Part shown: piece after piece, positions 44,383 through 44,458 of the stretch | How positions within the stretch are numbered: position 1 is the first letter of the stretch | Layout: each line of letters opens with the position of its first letter | Source: an uncultured Verrucomicrobiota bacterium | GTDB taxonomy: Bacteria; Verrucomicrobiota; Verrucomicrobiia; Verrucomicrobiales; Verrucomicrobiaceae | Direction of reading: 5' to 3' | Assembly: GCA_903838675.1 (NCBI GenBank) | Contig: CAILZI010000165.1 | Coordinates: 1 to 44,458 of the forward strand | DNA length: 44,458 nucleotides | Translations under genes and position numbers: made by a program | The notes under the pieces: generated by a model | Seen by the model: the letters and a program-made list of their open reading frames with translations, nothing else | Databases searched by the model: none | What the model was told of the DNA's origin: nothing

Positions 44383-44403
44383 ACCTCTGGTTTAACCAGA
44401 AGG

Positions 44404-44458
44404 ATGTTCACGAATATGGAGCAATGGAACGAGATACGACGCCGGGTATTGGTTGAGG
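44404..44458 (+). CDS. istA: IS21-family transposase IstA, 5' end only
   Basis: The window's last bases encode MFTN-MEQWNEIRRRVLVE, or start at the ATG at 44416. The block MEQWNEIRRRVLVE is the typical N-terminus of IS21 IstA (a helix before the helix-turn-helix). Only 18 residues are visible. The tandem repeats just upstream support an intact left end; the rest of istA and istB should follow beyond the window. Confidence 0.7.
   Translation, partial: MFTNMEQWNEIRRRVLVE

Overview
The window looks like a chromosomal piece of a Verrucomicrobiota bacterium, probably close to the Prosthecobacter/Verrucomicrobiaceae group. The reasons are high GC, few clear Shine-Dalgarno sequences, a PVC-type membrane-bound dehydrogenase with a C-terminal haem-c domain, paired PQQ-type beta-propeller proteins, an exosortase, a kinase-PEGA-SUMF1 fusion, and dispersed hairpin repeats between genes. 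The assignment is inferred from gene content; no 16S sequence is present.

Layout. 1-134: 3' end of a 5S rRNA and its terminator. 214-5000: a TIM-barrel glycoside-hydrolase-like secreted protein, a class B penicillin-binding protein (PBP2 type), a DUF6941-like protein and an ACT-domain protein. 5017-14023: an exosortase with a fused EpsI-like domain, divergent from a membrane protein, a glycogen-synthase-type glycosyltransferase, and a 1431-residue multi-PAS hybrid histidine kinase. 14024-21752: a remnant of a glycoside-hydrolase paralogue, the cytochrome-bearing dehydrogenase, a membrane-anchored VOC protein, and a two-gene operon of PQQ-type propeller proteins.

22338-28713 is a carbohydrate region. 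A TIR domain joined through a membrane helix to a degenerate GH17-like barrel overlaps (ATGA) a membrane GT2 glucan-synthase-like gene; together they resemble a split NdvB with a TIR domain added. Next to it are a polyprenyl-phosphate-sugar-synthase-like GT2, and on the other strand a PIG-L deacetylase overlapping (TGATG) an ArnT-like GT39. These three suggest addition of an amino sugar to an envelope lipid or glycan.

28910-35747: a Ser/Thr kinase-PEGA-SUMF1 protein, a HemN-like radical SAM protein, a possible chorismate-lyase-fold protein, a zinc-ribbon membrane serine protease, and one unrecognised small protein. 35748-39186 is the most accessory-looking part: a toprim/primase-like gene and a RepA-like ATPase gene lie between inverted copies of a hairpin repeat with a CTAG core, surrounded by other dispersed repeats.

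39187-43712: two small secreted proteins followed by phoH, a PgpH-like HD phosphohydrolase lacking its usual ectodomain, and ybeY, with TGATG overlaps. The window ends with a small membrane protein and the left end of what looks like an IS21-family element. Strongest leads: the TIR/pseudo-GH17/GT2 pair, the repeat-bounded toprim-ATPase module, and the GT2/PIG-L/ArnT set.
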